Shown here piece by piece: positions 51,906 to 62,366 of a stretch of DNA of 64,000 bases (position 1 is the first letter of the stretch; each line of letters opens with the position of its first letter). Position numbers and translations under genes: made by a program. This DNA is from Bacteroidales bacterium. GTDB taxonomy: Bacteria; Bacteroidota; Bacteroidia; Bacteroidales; UBA932. The stretch spans positions 1-64,000 of the forward strand of contig JAGCDF010000008.1 in the NCBI GenBank assembly GCA_017651225.1. The letters are read 5' to 3'. The notes beneath the pieces are model-generated. The model ran no database searches. It was not told where the DNA came from and was given only the letters and a program-made list of their open reading frames with translations.

Positions 51906-53732
51906 TTATTTACCCTCGTAAGGGAGGTCACCGTCGACGAAGAGATAGCTGTCTCCATCTTCGTAACCCTTGTTCTGCGTGAGCAGGCCTTCCTGCAGGC
52001 CGATCTGGGTCTCCGGGATCATCCAGAAGCCGCGGGTCTGCGCGTAACGGGAAGCGAAGTCTCGGCCAGTCAGTTCCTGATACACGGTCGGCTTGCCCTT
52101 GTACTCGATGTAACCACCGTCCTGGTTCTCCATGATGATCTTGCCGGCGTTCTCGGGATACCAGCGGCGAAGGTCGTTGAAACGCATACCCTCGGTCATG
52201 AACTCGTAGCGGCGCTCCTTCTGGAGTCTCTCGAACGAGTAGGAAGTGTAAGGCTTCAGGCCGGCGCGGGCGCGGAGGCGGTTCATGCCGGTGGTGGTCT
52301 CCTTCAGCTCATCGAGCATGAGCAGCACGTCGGCGAAGCGGATGTAGATCGCGTCGTTCTTGTTGCCGCTCTTCGGGTTGTTGGAGACAGCGCCGTTGAC
52401 GGCATTGAAGAAGTTGTTGAGCAGGCTGCTCTTGGTTCCGTCGGCGTAGCAGGCCACAGCCTGGTATTTCTTGGGATAGAACCAGGTACGCTCAATCTCC
52501 TTGCTGTCGTGGCCCGTGAAGTTGGGGAGCTCGACATAAGCACCCTTATCCTCGGTGAACCAAGGGTAGGCCGTAGCGACTTTCTTCTTGTTGGTGACCA
52601 GGATGGTGCCGTAGAAGCGCTTGTCGGCTGCGCCGTAGTCGGGATCCTCGAACCACTCCTTGACCACGATGGGGTTGATCGGCGCGTTGCCGTTGGAGCC
52701 GGCGGCGTAAGGATAGCTGTCCTTGTTCGGGCGCTGGGCGGAGTTACGCATGCCGATCCACTCCGGAAGGCGGTTGTAGCCCGAGCCGGTGAGGGAGAAG
52801 TGAACGCCCCAGACCGTCTCCTTGCTGTGGTTGCCCACCCAGTGGAGATCCTCGGCGTTGGCATAGGTGCCGAAATCGACACCGTAAGCAACACCGCTGG
52901 AGTACTCGTTGGTGTACGGCCAGAGCTCGCGCGGATCATCTTCCAGGTCGAACTTGGAGACCGTGGTGTTGGCGCAGTCCTCGAGCCAGGCGATCACCTG
53001 GTTCTTGCTGATGCCGGCCATGTCGTTCTTCTTGTAGAAGCCCGTGTAGAAGAGCCACACACGGCCCATGAGGGCCTCGGCGGCGTACTTCGTGGCGCGG
53101 CCGGCCAGGTTGTTGTCGCGGGAGTAGCCATACTTCGCAGGGATGAGATTGATGGCGTTGGTGAGGTCGCTGGCAATCGCGGCGTAGATATCATCGACGG
53201 AAGCCTTGGGCATGTTCTCCACTTCCGTGGAGAGCGTCAGCGGGAAGGTCTCATAGCGCTCAGCGAGCTCCCAGAGGTAGAAAGCGCGCATGAAGTAGGC
53301 CTGACCCAGGTACCAGTTCTTGTTGTCGCCCGTGAAGAGCGCGTCGTCCATGGCGGAGATGGCCTCGAGCGCGAAGTTGCAACGGAACAGGCCGTTGTAG
53401 TAGCTTCTCCACGGGGAGTTGTCCTCGTCGCTGGAGGGAGCAAGCAGGCGGTCGGCAGCCGTGGTCTCCTTGGAGCTCGTGGAACCGCCACCGTAGTAGT
53501 CGTCACTGGCAATCATGCGCCGGAACAGGTTGATGCGGAAAATACTGCCGGTGTAGAGCGAATGCATCGTAGAGTAGGCCGAGTTGACGAGCTGCTCGGC
53601 ATCTTTCTCCGTCTGGGGGAAAGAGGAGGTATCGGCTTTCTGGTAGTTCTTCGTATCGAGCAGGCTGTCGATCTTGTCGCAGCTGACGATCACCAGAAGG
53701 CAGGCAATGAGAGTAAGTAATATCTTTTTCAT
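51906..53732 (-). CDS. SusD/RagB family surface nutrient-binding lipoprotein (pair 1)
   Basis: 608 residues. Lipobox VIVSC with Cys18. N-terminal SusD helices (AEQLVNSAYSTMHSLYTGSIF), a middle AYFMRAFYLWELAERYETFPL characteristic of SusD, and the RagB-like C-terminus with DVLLMLDELKETTTGMNRLRARAGLKPYTSYSFERLQKERRYEFMTEGMRFNDLRRW. It caps the partner SusC barrel and binds glycan or peptide ligands. Twelve-base gap to the SusC gene. No glycan enzyme lies within the window, so the substrate cannot be named. Confidence 0.92.
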   Translation of the reverse strand: MKKILLTLIACLLVIVSCDKIDSLLDTKNYQKADTSSFPQTEKDAEQLVNSAYSTMHSLYTGSIFRINLFRRMIASDDYYGGGSTSSKETTAADRLLAPSSDEDNSPWRSYYNGLFRCNFALEAISAMDDALFTGDNKNWYLGQAYFMRAFYLWELAERYETFPLTLSTEVENMPKASVDDIYAAIASDLTNAINLIPAKYGYSRDNNLAGRATKYAAEALMGRVWLFYTGFYKKNDMAGISKNQVIAWLEDCANTTVSKFDLEDDPRELWPYTNEYSSGVAYGVDFGTYANAEDLHWVGNHSKETVWGVHFSLTGSGYNRLPEWIGMRNSAQRPNKDSYPYAAGSNGNAPINPIVVKEWFEDPDYGAADKRFYGTILVTNKKKVATAYPWFTEDKGAYVELPNFTGHDSKEIERTWFYPKKYQAVACYADGTKSSLLNNFFNAVNGAVSNNPKSGNKNDAIYIRFADVLLMLDELKETTTGMNRLRARAGLKPYTSYSFERLQKERRYEFMTEGMRFNDLRRWYPENAGKIIMENQDGGYIEYKGKPTVYQELTGRDFASRYAQTRGFWMIPETQIGLQEGLLTQNKGYEDGDSYLFVDGDLPYEGK

Positions 53733-53744
53733 ATTCTTGCGCGA

Positions 53745-56700
53745 TTAGAATTTAATGCTGACGCCGGCCATGTAAACCTTCGGGGAAGGATAGTAACCAG
53801 TGTCGATGCCGGAGGACCAGCTGTAGCCCGGAGCGCCGGTACCGACTTCCGGATCCATGCCGTCGTAGCCCGTGATCGTGAAGAGGTTCTGGCCGGTCAC
53901 GAAGATGCGGAGCTGCTGGAAGGGGATCTTCTTGAACACCTTCTTGAAGTCAAAACCGAGCGTGATGTTACGGAACTTGACGTAGTCGGCATTCTGGACG
54001 AAGATATCACTGTTGTAGCTGTTGCACTTGAAGTTGTTGTGCGAGCCGGAGGAGTAGCGCGGGAACTTGTTGGTGGAACCCTCGCCGGTCCAGTAGCGGT
54101 TCACCAGGTTGTTGGTGAAGCCCTGGAGATCCTGGAGAGCGAACTGGCGGTAGCTCTGCATCACCTGCTGGCCAAAGGCGCCGGAACCGTTGATGCTGAA
54201 GTCGATACCCTTCCACTGCAGGCTGATGCTGAAGCCCATGGTGAAGTCAGGGTGAGGATTACCGATCTCGACGCAGTCCTTCTCGTCGTACACGCCGTCC
54301 TTGTTCTGGTCAATCCAGATCACGTCGCCCGGCTGGGCCAGGTCGTAACCGTTCATGAAGGCGTAGCCCTTGGCGTTGTAGTCGTCGATCTGCTTCTGGT
54401 TCTGGAAGATACCTTCGCTGGCGATACCCAGGAAGTAACCGATCGGCTTGCCGGGCTCGGCACGGAAACCGTCTTCCTTGGCCACGTTCTCGGAGATGAT
54501 CTTCTTCTCACCGTGGATGATACCGTCGGCGTTGTTGATGTAGAGAACGTTGTTCTTGTTGTAGGAACCGTTGATGCCGAGGCTGTAGCGGAGGTCACCG
54601 ATGCTGTCGTTCCAGGTGAAGCTGAGCTCGACACCGGAGTTGCGGACAGCACCACCGTTGATGGAGGCGGCGTTGGCGCCGAGGATACCCATGGACGGCG
54701 GGGTCACCAGCCAGTCCTTGGTGTCCTTGCGGTACCAGTCGAAGATGACACCCAGTTTGCTGCGGAAGAAGCGGGCGTCGAAACCGATGGCCAGCTGCTC
54801 GGAGGTTTCCCAGGAGAGCTTGGGGTTCGGGATGTTGTCGGGATAGGCAGCCGTGACCGGGTTGGTCTGGTCGTAAGAGAAGTCATACTGACCGCTCATC
54901 GAGATCGTACCGGTGTACTGGAAGTTGCTGATACGGCAGTTACCGTTCTGACCCCAGCTACCGCGGATCTTCAGGAAGCTGAGCCACTGCTTGGTGGACT
55001 GCATCCAGGGCTCGGAGGAGATGACCCAACCGGCGGAGACGGACGGGAAGACACCCCAGCGGTGACCCTTGGCGAAGTTGCTGGAACCATCGGCACGGAC
55101 AATGGCCGTGACCATATATTTATCCTTGTAGCTGTAGTTCACACGGCCGAAGAAGGAGAGCAGGCTGTTGTAAGGGATGGTGTTGCCGCCACCCATGCTG
55201 GCGTGCTCGTCGCTGGTCAGCGCACCCTCGACGGAGCCGAGGTTGGCGGACTCCCAGGTGCCGAACTTGGTGTTGGAACGGGTACCGTTGAGGTTCATAC
55301 CCCAACCGGTGGCCTCGATGGACGTACCGAGGAGGGCCTCCACGGTGTGGTCGCTGGCGAAGGTCTTCTTGTAGTTCGCGGTCAGTTCCCAGGTCCAGTT
55401 GGTGGAGACGCTGGAGCTCTGGCTCACGCTGTCGTAATCCTTGAAGTCGGAAGCGGTGACCTGGTAGGCCGGCGTGTAGGAACGGGAGAAGCTGGCGTTC
55501 GCGCGGAAACCGAAGGCGGTGCGGAGCTTGAGTTCCTTGATCGGGTTGACCTCCAGGTAAACGTTACCCTGGACGCGGACACTCTTGCCCTCGCTTTCCT
55601 TGAGGCTCTGCTGCTCGAGCAGGTTGACTTCGTTGTCGCGGGCATCCCAGCCGTCGCGCAGCTGCTTTTCGTAAGTGTAGATCGAGCCGTCGAGGTCGTA
55701 AGCCGGGAGGAGCGGGGTCTTGGTCAGGAGGTTGGAAACATCGCTGCCACGGCCGCTGGTGCTCATGTCGCGGGAATCCGTGATGGAGATGGTCGCGTTC
55801 TCACCGAGCTTGATGATGTCGCGGTTGTTCTTGCGCAGGACCGTGAAGTCTGTATTGGCGCGGATGGTCGTTCTGTCATAGAAGGGGGGCTTGACGGCGC
55901 CCAGGGTACCTTCCTGATAGGACTTGGAGAAGCTGAAGGAGTAGCGGACGGACTCGCTGCCGCCGGTCACACCCACCACCAGGTTGTTGGTCGGGGCGTT
56001 CTTGTTGATGGACTCGGTGAACCAGTCGGTACCGTCCCACTTGCCGCTGCGGATCCAGCCCATCTGGACGGGCATCAGGTTCTCGATGTTGTCGAACTCA
56101 TGCAGGCCGGCCTTGCTGATCAGGTCGAGGTACTCCGTGGCGGTGGTACCGCGCACACCGTTGGTGTTCGGCTGCTGGAAGCCCATGTAGGCGTCGAAGG
56201 TGACGGTCGCTTTCTTCTCGCCGATCTTGCCCTGGCGGGTGGTCACGAGCACGACGCCGTTGGCGGCGCGGGCACCGTAGATGGCGGCGGAGGCAGCATC
56301 CTTGAGGATGTCGATGGACTCGATATCGGCAGGGTTGAGGTCATCCAGGTTGCCGCCGGCCACACCGTCGATAACGATGAGCGGACCGGAACCGGAGCCG
56401 GTCGTACCGATACCGCGGACGGTGATGTTGTAGCTGGCGCCCGGAAGACCGCTGGACTGGACGATATTCACACCAGGAACAGAGCTGTAGAGAGCACCAA
56501 CGGCGTTGGTGGTGTTCTGCTTCTGGATGTCTTCACCGGTAATATTAATAGTGGAACCCGTGAGGAGTTTCTTCTTCTGGGTACCATAACCGATGACGAC
56601 GGTCTCTTCGAGCATCTCGTTGTCTTCCTGGAGCGTGATGACCATGCCCTCGGCAGCGGAGACGGTGATCGTCGAGTAGCCGATGCAGGAGACTTCGAGC

Positions 56701-56921
56701 TGGGTGCCCGGCGCGACTTGGATGCTGAATTTACCATCCAGGTCGGTCGTTGCACCCGTGTTTGTGCCGGGGATCATGACGGCGGCGCCGATGACCGGCT
56801 GCTTGCCGGCATCAATCACCTGACCGCTGATGGCACGATTCTGGGCGGAGGCCTCAAGACCCCCCCATAAAGCGCTGAATATCATTAAGATACTCGCAGC
56901 TTTCAGCAGTTTTTTGAACAT
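53745..56921 (-). CDS. SusC/RagA family TonB-linked outer-membrane protein (pair 1)
   Basis: 1058 residues. Signal peptide to about residue 27, CarboxypepD_reg domain (AISGQVIDAGKQPVIGAAVMIPGTNTGATTDLDGKF, about 28-110), TonB-box-like EETVVIGYGTQ, plug with SVPGVNIV and AASAAIYGARAANGVVLVTTRQG, 22-strand barrel ending MAGVSIKF. It forms the import pore energised by TonB. Its first 160 residues are close to those of the second SusC, so the two arose by duplication. Confidence 0.94.
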   Translation of the reverse strand: MFKKLLKAASILMIFSALWGGLEASAQNRAISGQVIDAGKQPVIGAAVMIPGTNTGATTDLDGKFSIQVAPGTQLEVSCIGYSTITVSAAEGMVITLQEDNEMLEETVVIGYGTQKKKLLTGSTINITGEDIQKQNTTNAVGALYSSVPGVNIVQSSGLPGASYNITVRGIGTTGSGSGPLIVIDGVAGGNLDDLNPADIESIDILKDAASAAIYGARAANGVVLVTTRQGKIGEKKATVTFDAYMGFQQPNTNGVRGTTATEYLDLISKAGLHEFDNIENLMPVQMGWIRSGKWDGTDWFTESINKNAPTNNLVVGVTGGSESVRYSFSFSKSYQEGTLGAVKPPFYDRTTIRANTDFTVLRKNNRDIIKLGENATISITDSRDMSTSGRGSDVSNLLTKTPLLPAYDLDGSIYTYEKQLRDGWDARDNEVNLLEQQSLKESEGKSVRVQGNVYLEVNPIKELKLRTAFGFRANASFSRSYTPAYQVTASDFKDYDSVSQSSSVSTNWTWELTANYKKTFASDHTVEALLGTSIEATGWGMNLNGTRSNTKFGTWESANLGSVEGALTSDEHASMGGGNTIPYNSLLSFFGRVNYSYKDKYMVTAIVRADGSSNFAKGHRWGVFPSVSAGWVISSEPWMQSTKQWLSFLKIRGSWGQNGNCRISNFQYTGTISMSGQYDFSYDQTNPVTAAYPDNIPNPKLSWETSEQLAIGFDARFFRSKLGVIFDWYRKDTKDWLVTPPSMGILGANAASINGGAVRNSGVELSFTWNDSIGDLRYSLGINGSYNKNNVLYINNADGIIHGEKKIISENVAKEDGFRAEPGKPIGYFLGIASEGIFQNQKQIDDYNAKGYAFMNGYDLAQPGDVIWIDQNKDGVYDEKDCVEIGNPHPDFTMGFSISLQWKGIDFSINGSGAFGQQVMQSYRQFALQDLQGFTNNLVNRYWTGEGSTNKFPRYSSGSHNNFKCNSYNSDIFVQNADYVKFRNITLGFDFKKVFKKIPFQQLRIFVTGQNLFTITGYDGMDPEVGTGAPGYSWSSGIDTGYYPSPKVYMAGVSIKF

Positions 56922-56996
56922 AAGGAAATTGGTTTGATTAGAATATAAAGTTGTTTTTTGGTGCTACCTAACTAATTAGTGGTTTTTGAACCCGGA

Positions 56997-57004
56997 CAAA
57001 TATA
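56997..57004 (-). promoter_or_regulatory. -7 box (TATATTTG) for SusC/SusD pair 1
   Basis: Perfect TAnnTTTG on the minus strand about 75 bases before ATG 56921; the 263-nt gap has no other feature except the next terminator. Confidence 0.5.
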
Positions 57005-57133
57005 GTCGGATTCAAAATCGGCACGTATCAGTAAAAGTGCAATTTGATTCATAACTGGTTCAGGCAGTTTCAAAAAACGGCTGACTTATTTTTGAATGCC
57101 CGACTTTTTTTTGAAAGTGTGAAATGAAATTAA

Positions 57134-57157
57134 AAGGGCCGCCCTGCTGGACGGCCC
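57134..57157 (-). terminator. Terminator after SusC/SusD pair 2
   Basis: On the minus strand AGGGCCG...CGGCCCT pair over seven bases with a ten-base loop, then TTTTAATTT. Confidence 0.7.
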
Positions 57158-57184
57158 TCGAAAAGGGTTTTGATTTCGGGCGGT

Positions 57185-58996
57185 TTATTCCCAACCCGGG
57201 TTCTGCTTCAGACCTTCTTTCGTCTCTTCGTTCCAGGGGTTGATCTGGATCACGTCGAACGGGAACGGGTAAAGCTCATGCTTGCCGGCCTGGTAGCCGC
57301 CGCCGCTCTTGGCCCAGCCGTCATCGATGAAGGAGATGCGTGCCTTGTGCGGCTGACCGGAGGTCTTCTTGCCCATGGATCCCTTGATGTAGTACTCGTC
57401 GCCGAGGTAAGGGGTCTTGTCATGGCTCTTCCAGGCGAGCACCGTAGCGGCATCGCCCCAGCGGACGAGGTCCCAGAAGCGGGTGCCTTCCCAGCACAGC
57501 TCAAACCATTTCTCCTGCTTGACATTGTCCATGGTGAGTTTGTCGTAGAGCGGTGCGCCGGCGCGCTCGGCCACGTCGTTCAGGGCCTTGAGGCCGCTGC
57601 CGTCGCTGTCATTGCTCATGGCGCAGGCTTCGGCGTAGAGGAGGAGCACCTCGGCGTAACGCATGATGATGCGGTTCTCCTCGGTGACGGTGGCGTTGTT
57701 CGGGATCAGGTCGGAGTTCCAGGGAGCCAGTTTCATGAAGTAGTAGCCGTAGTTGGCGTAGGTCTCATCGTACTTCTCGCAGTTCAGGCCGCGACGGTAG
57801 TCCATGAGTTTCTCTTCCTTGGTCATGTCGGCGTCCGCCTTGTAGGAAACCTTGCTCTTCTTGCCGGTGGCGTCCGGGACTTCCACCGTGGAGGCTTTCA
57901 GCGGGTAAGGGTACTCGGTGAGCCATTCCTCGTAAGAGGCGAACCAGGCTTTGCGGCGGGCGGAGTTGGGCTCGTGGGCCATGATGGCGTCCATGAACTT
58001 CTGGGTCGGGCTGACGTTGTTGCCCCAGCCGTCGCCGGCCTGGATGAGCACCGACGGATATTCCTTGATGTTGCGGAAGAAGAGGGCCTGGTTGCGCTGG
58101 AAGTGATATTTCACGCCGCTGAGGCCGTCCTTGTACACGTAGTTCATCTCGAGCACCTTCTCGCAGTTGCCATCGCCGACCTTGTGGAACATGTTCAGCA
58201 GGTCGGAGGTGGGGACCAGGTCGTAGTTGCCGGAGTCGATGACGTGCTTGAGGGAAGTCTTGGCGCCGGCCCAGTCCTTGTTGAAGACCTGTGCCTTGCC
58301 GAGGAAGGCCTCGCAGGCGCCGGAAGTCATCCGGAAGGCGCCGCTCTTGTCGTTCTTGCCTTTACGGGGCTGCAGGTCGGGCAGGGCGGCCTGGAACTCG
58401 GAGATCACCCAATCCATCAGGACCTGGTGGTCGCAGTTGGTCGGACGGGCGTCGCTGGCCAGCACGTGCTCCACCATCGGCGGGGTGCCCCAGATGACGG
58501 CCGCGTTGAAGTGGGCCCAGGCGCGGATCGCGCGGGCCTCGGCCACGCACTGCCTCTTGATCTGGGTGTCGCACTTCTCGCCGGTCTCGCCGTAGAAGTT
58601 GTCCAGGACGAGGTTGGCCTTGTAGATCAGGGAATACAGACCCTTGTAAACCACGCGGATGTGCGGGATGGTGCTGTCGAAGGTGTTGCGGAATTCGTTG
58701 ATTTCCTGGCCGCCGGAGCTGGAGCCGTTCTTCTTGCCGCCGCCCCAGTAGAGTTCGTCGCCCGGGGCGTTGACAACGACGTTCCAGGCCGGATTGTTGC
58801 TGCCCTGGGCGTTGATCAACGAGATGAATTCGTCATAGACGGCGGTAAGGGCAGACTGTGCGTCGTCATCCGTTTTGTAGAAATCTTCATCGTTGATGAC
58901 GCCTTTTTGCGGAATGTTCAGCAGATTCTGGTTGCACGAGGTGGTGGCGAACAGCGCCAGGGCAACGGACACTCCTAAAATGATATACTTTTTCAT
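57185..58996 (-). CDS. SusD/RagB family lipoprotein (pair 2)
   Basis: 603 residues. Lipobox ATTSC with Cys21. NIPQKGVINDEDFYKTDDDAQSALTAVYDEF, RQCVAEARAIRAWAHFNAAVIWG, and ENRIIMRYAEVLLLYAEACAMSNDSDGSGLKALNDVAERAGAP...KQEKWFELCWEGTRFWDLVRW are SusD hallmarks. It follows its SusC partner by 12 bases. Ligand unknown. Only distantly related to the first SusD by eye, so the pairs probably bind different molecules. Confidence 0.92.
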   Translation of the reverse strand: MKKYIILGVSVALALFATTSCNQNLLNIPQKGVINDEDFYKTDDDAQSALTAVYDEFISLINAQGSNNPAWNVVVNAPGDELYWGGGKKNGSSSGGQEINEFRNTFDSTIPHIRVVYKGLYSLIYKANLVLDNFYGETGEKCDTQIKRQCVAEARAIRAWAHFNAAVIWGTPPMVEHVLASDARPTNCDHQVLMDWVISEFQAALPDLQPRKGKNDKSGAFRMTSGACEAFLGKAQVFNKDWAGAKTSLKHVIDSGNYDLVPTSDLLNMFHKVGDGNCEKVLEMNYVYKDGLSGVKYHFQRNQALFFRNIKEYPSVLIQAGDGWGNNVSPTQKFMDAIMAHEPNSARRKAWFASYEEWLTEYPYPLKASTVEVPDATGKKSKVSYKADADMTKEEKLMDYRRGLNCEKYDETYANYGYYFMKLAPWNSDLIPNNATVTEENRIIMRYAEVLLLYAEACAMSNDSDGSGLKALNDVAERAGAPLYDKLTMDNVKQEKWFELCWEGTRFWDLVRWGDAATVLAWKSHDKTPYLGDEYYIKGSMGKKTSGQPHKARISFIDDGWAKSGGGYQAGKHELYPFPFDVIQINPWNEETKEGLKQNPGWE

Positions 58997-59008
58997 ATTC
59001 GAATCAGA

Positions 59009-62000
59009 TTAGAAAGAAACATTGATACCGAACATCAGTTTCCTCGAGTTCGGATAGGAACCCTTGTCGAGGCCCATACCGCTGGAAGAGCTGGTGGAAG
59101 CGGTCTCCGGATCGAAGCCCGGGTACTTGGTGATGACGAACCAGTCGTCCATGGAGGCATAGACGCGCAGGTTGCTGATCATGATCTTCTTCGTCCACTT
59201 CTGGGGCAGGGTGTAGCCCAGCTGGATCTGCTTGATCTTGAAGTAGTCGCCACGGAAGACGACGGCAGAAGAGCTCCAGAATTCCTTGGTCAGGATGTTC
59301 TCGATCTTCGGGAGGGACTTGCCGCACTCTTCGTAGAAGTACACCAGGGAGTTGATCTGGCTGTGGTCCACACGGTACACGCAAGGCATGAGCTGGTGCC
59401 CGGCGGCGCCGGTGCCGAAGAGGGTGAAGTCGAGACCCTTCCAGTCGAGGTGCAGGGTGAGACCGAAGCTGACGGGCGGGAGGGCGCTGCCCATGTAGCC
59501 CATGTCGGCATCGACCGGAGCCTGGGTGATGCTGCCGTCGGCGGCGTAGTAGTCGGGCTTGCCGTTCTCGGCGTTGACGCCGGCGTACTGGTAGCCGCGG
59601 AAGAACCAGACCGGGTAGCCGGTCTCGAACCAGGTGGAGAACTTCATGTTGCCGAAGTCGGAACCCTTCTGGTGGCCCACGGTAGGCTCCAGGTAGGTCA
59701 CCTTGTTCTTCAGGGTGGACAGGTTGCCGTTGATGCTGTAGTGGAAGTCGCCGATGCTGTCCTGCCAGCCGAGTTCGAATTCCCAACCGGTGTTGTTGAC
59801 GGAACCGGCGTTCACGGTGTGGCGGCTGATACCCACCTCGGCCACCGGGGAGACGCTGACCAGCAGGTCACGGGTGTCCTTGTTGTACCAGTCCAGGCCG
59901 AAGGTCAGGCGGTTGTTGAACATGCGCAGGTCGAGGCCGAGGTCGGTCTGGACGGAGGTCTCCCAGGTCAGGTCGGGATTGGCCAGGCCGGAAGGCTTGG
60001 AGCCCAGGGAGGCCGTGTCGGCATCGGTGAACTGGTAGCTGGAGCTGTTGTAGGAAATGGCCGAGGACCATGGGTAGCCGGAGAGAACGGCGATGTTACC
60101 GTTGACACCCCAGGATCCGCGGATCTTCAGGAGGCTCAGGATGTCCTTGCCGACGTTGTCCTTGATGAAGCGCTCGTTGCTGATGGTCCAGCCGGCGGAC
60201 ACGGAGGGGAAGTAGCCCCAGCGGTTCTTGGTCGAGAGCTTGGAGGAGTCGAAGGCGTCAGCACGGAAGTTGCCCTGGATGCTGTAGCGGTTGTCGTAGC
60301 TGTAGATCAGACGGCCGAAGTAGGAAATCTGTGCGCTCTGGCTCGGAGATCCGCCGCTGATGCCCTTGGTGCCGGAACCGTTGTCCTGGGAGAGGTAGCG
60401 GAAGTTCTCGGCATAGCCCTTGAGGGGATCCTCGCCGGTGAGGCTGGCGCCGACGCCGCGGCTGTCGGAATAGGTGTAGGACATGCCGGCCATGACGCCG
60501 AGGCTGTGCTTCTGGGCGATCGTCACGTTGTAGTTGGCGAAGTTCTCCCACTGGTAGTAGTAGTCCTGCGAAGAGGTGGCGCTGATCGAGTAGGTCTTAG
60601 AGTAGGCCTTGGCGTTGGCGTGGTACGGCTCCTCGAAGTTGCTTTCGTATTTCTGCTTGATGCGATAGCCCAGGCGGGAGGTGATCACCAGGCCCTTGAC
60701 CGGGGTGAGGTTCGCATAGACGGTACCGCGGACCTGCCAGCCTTCTTCTTTCTTCTGGTTGCGGTCGCGATAGATGAGCGGGTTGATACCGTCGCCTTCC
60801 AGGATCTTGGAGACGGCGTAGTACAGATTCGGGTTGTCGGCGGGGCCGTACACCTTGCGCTCGCCGTTGTCCACGTATTTCTTCATGTCCTTGGTGAGTT
60901 CGTCGTAGGTGTAATAGACCGGGGTGAGCGGGTCGATGACGAGGGTGCCCAGCAGACCGGCGCTGCTGCCGGCATACTCGGAGTGCTCGCCGATCTTCTG
61001 CTGCTTGCGGCGCTCGATGGAGGTGTTGGTGCCGACCTGGAACCAGGACTTGATCTTGTAGTCGGCATTGATCTGGGCCGTGAAGCGCTTGTAGGTGTCG
61101 GTGTTGCCGCGTGCCATACCGTCTTCGTCCACGTAGTTGAGGGAGACGAAGTAGGAGCCGCGGTCGTTGCCGCCCTGGGCGCCGAAGGTGTGGTTGTGGG
61201 TGATACCCGTCCCGTACAGGACATCGGCCCAGTTGGTGTCGGTCTTGCCGTCCCACACGCCGGTCGCGATGAGGTCCTCGACGGAGCCGAGGTTGCCGAG
61301 CTGCTGCTGCCAGTCGATGTACTGCGCGGCATTCATGACCTGGGCGTGGTGGCCGAGCTGGGAAAGGGTGATCTTATAATTATAAAAGATGTTGCCGTCC
61401 TTGCTCTTGTTGTTGCCACCGTTCTTGGTGGTGATGAGGATGACGCCGTTACCGGCCTGCGCACCGTAGATGGCGGCGGAGGCGGCGTCCTTCAGGACCT
61501 CCATGGACTCGATCATGGAAGGATCGAGGTAGTCGATCTTGTCCACCTTCAGGCCGTCAACGATGAGGAGCGGGCCGAGGCCGGAGCTGCCGTTGGAGGA
61601 GATACCGCGGACGCGGATCGAAGACCCCTCGCCCGGGGCGCCGGAATCGTTGAAGATCTGGACACCGGCGGCCTTGCCCTGGAGGGCGGCGGCAGCGTCG
61701 GAAGTCGAACGGTTCTGGAGCTCGGCCTCGCGGACGGAAGCCACGGAGCCGGTCAGGTCGCTCTTCTTCTGGACGCCGTAACCGATGACGACGGTCTCTT
61801 CCAGCATTTCGGTGTCGTCTGCAAGCGTGATGGTCATGCCGTTGGCGGCAGTGACGCGCTGCGTGGCGTAGCCGATGCAGGAAACTTCGAGGGAAGTGCC
61901 CGGCGCGACGCGGAGGGTGAAGTTACCGTCCAGGTCGGTGGTGGCGCCATTGGTGGTACCGGGGATCATGACGGCAGCGCCGATGACCGGCTGACCGCCG

Positions 62001-62113
62001 GTGTCGATCACCTTACCACTGATGGCTTGCGACTGTGCGGAGGCGGAGAGGCCTCCCAGCAAAGTGCTGAAGATCATCAAGATACCAGCAACTTTCAGCA
62101 GTTTTTTAAGCAT
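59009..62113 (-). CDS. SusC/RagA family TonB-linked outer-membrane protein (pair 2)
   Basis: 1034 residues. Same order as the other SusC: CarboxypepD_reg (AISGKVIDTGGQPVIGAAVMIPGTTNGATTDLDGNF), EETVVIGYGVQ, plug (AASAAIYGAQAGNGVILITTKNGG), and barrel ending KLMFGINVSF. Differences from pair 1 are concentrated in the barrel, as expected if substrate changed after duplication. Upstream gap 62114-62366 contains a promoter box and the terminator of the third set. Confidence 0.94.
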   Translation of the reverse strand: MLKKLLKVAGILMIFSTLLGGLSASAQSQAISGKVIDTGGQPVIGAAVMIPGTTNGATTDLDGNFTLRVAPGTSLEVSCIGYATQRVTAANGMTITLADDTEMLEETVVIGYGVQKKSDLTGSVASVREAELQNRSTSDAAAALQGKAAGVQIFNDSGAPGEGSSIRVRGISSNGSSGLGPLLIVDGLKVDKIDYLDPSMIESMEVLKDAASAAIYGAQAGNGVILITTKNGGNNKSKDGNIFYNYKITLSQLGHHAQVMNAAQYIDWQQQLGNLGSVEDLIATGVWDGKTDTNWADVLYGTGITHNHTFGAQGGNDRGSYFVSLNYVDEDGMARGNTDTYKRFTAQINADYKIKSWFQVGTNTSIERRKQQKIGEHSEYAGSSAGLLGTLVIDPLTPVYYTYDELTKDMKKYVDNGERKVYGPADNPNLYYAVSKILEGDGINPLIYRDRNQKKEEGWQVRGTVYANLTPVKGLVITSRLGYRIKQKYESNFEEPYHANAKAYSKTYSISATSSQDYYYQWENFANYNVTIAQKHSLGVMAGMSYTYSDSRGVGASLTGEDPLKGYAENFRYLSQDNGSGTKGISGGSPSQSAQISYFGRLIYSYDNRYSIQGNFRADAFDSSKLSTKNRWGYFPSVSAGWTISNERFIKDNVGKDILSLLKIRGSWGVNGNIAVLSGYPWSSAISYNSSSYQFTDADTASLGSKPSGLANPDLTWETSVQTDLGLDLRMFNNRLTFGLDWYNKDTRDLLVSVSPVAEVGISRHTVNAGSVNNTGWEFELGWQDSIGDFHYSINGNLSTLKNKVTYLEPTVGHQKGSDFGNMKFSTWFETGYPVWFFRGYQYAGVNAENGKPDYYAADGSITQAPVDADMGYMGSALPPVSFGLTLHLDWKGLDFTLFGTGAAGHQLMPCVYRVDHSQINSLVYFYEECGKSLPKIENILTKEFWSSSAVVFRGDYFKIKQIQLGYTLPQKWTKKIMISNLRVYASMDDWFVITKYPGFDPETASTSSSSGMGLDKGSYPNSRKLMFGINVSF

Positions 62114-62177
62114 TTTCGTTGGTTTTTAGTTAAAAAGGATTGGTATGATATTAGTTTCTTGCTAATGTCAAGCTGCA

Positions 62178-62185
62178 CAAATCTA
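62178..62185 (-). promoter_or_regulatory. -7 box (TAGATTTG) for SusC/SusD pair 2
   Basis: Perfect TAnnTTTG on the minus strand, 64 bases before ATG 62113. Confidence 0.5.
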
Positions 62186-62311
62186 AAAAACTGCCTGACG
62201 CCGTCCAAATACTCAGAAATGTTAAATAATGATATGGTTATTTATAAGAATGTTTTGAAAAAATCGTGAAGAAACACACCATACTTTTAAAAATCGTGCA
62301 AAAACATAAAA

Positions 62312-62344
62312 AATCAGGGCCGCGACGGATTCGCGGCCCTGATT
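62312..62344 (-). terminator. Terminator after the third SusD
   Basis: On the minus strand AATCAGGGCCGCGA pairs with TCGCGGCCCTGATT around a five-base loop; TTTTTT follows. Fourteen perfect pairs, one of the strongest in the window. Confidence 0.85.
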
Positions 62345-62366
62345 GATCAGAGAAATAGCCGAAAGA

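Noticed and set aside
54039..56870. 943-codon plus-strand frame opposite SusC pair 1, and a similar 968-codon one at 59363-62269
   Set aside because: Same antisense effect in both SusC genes; the similarity between them only reflects the duplicated sense genes.
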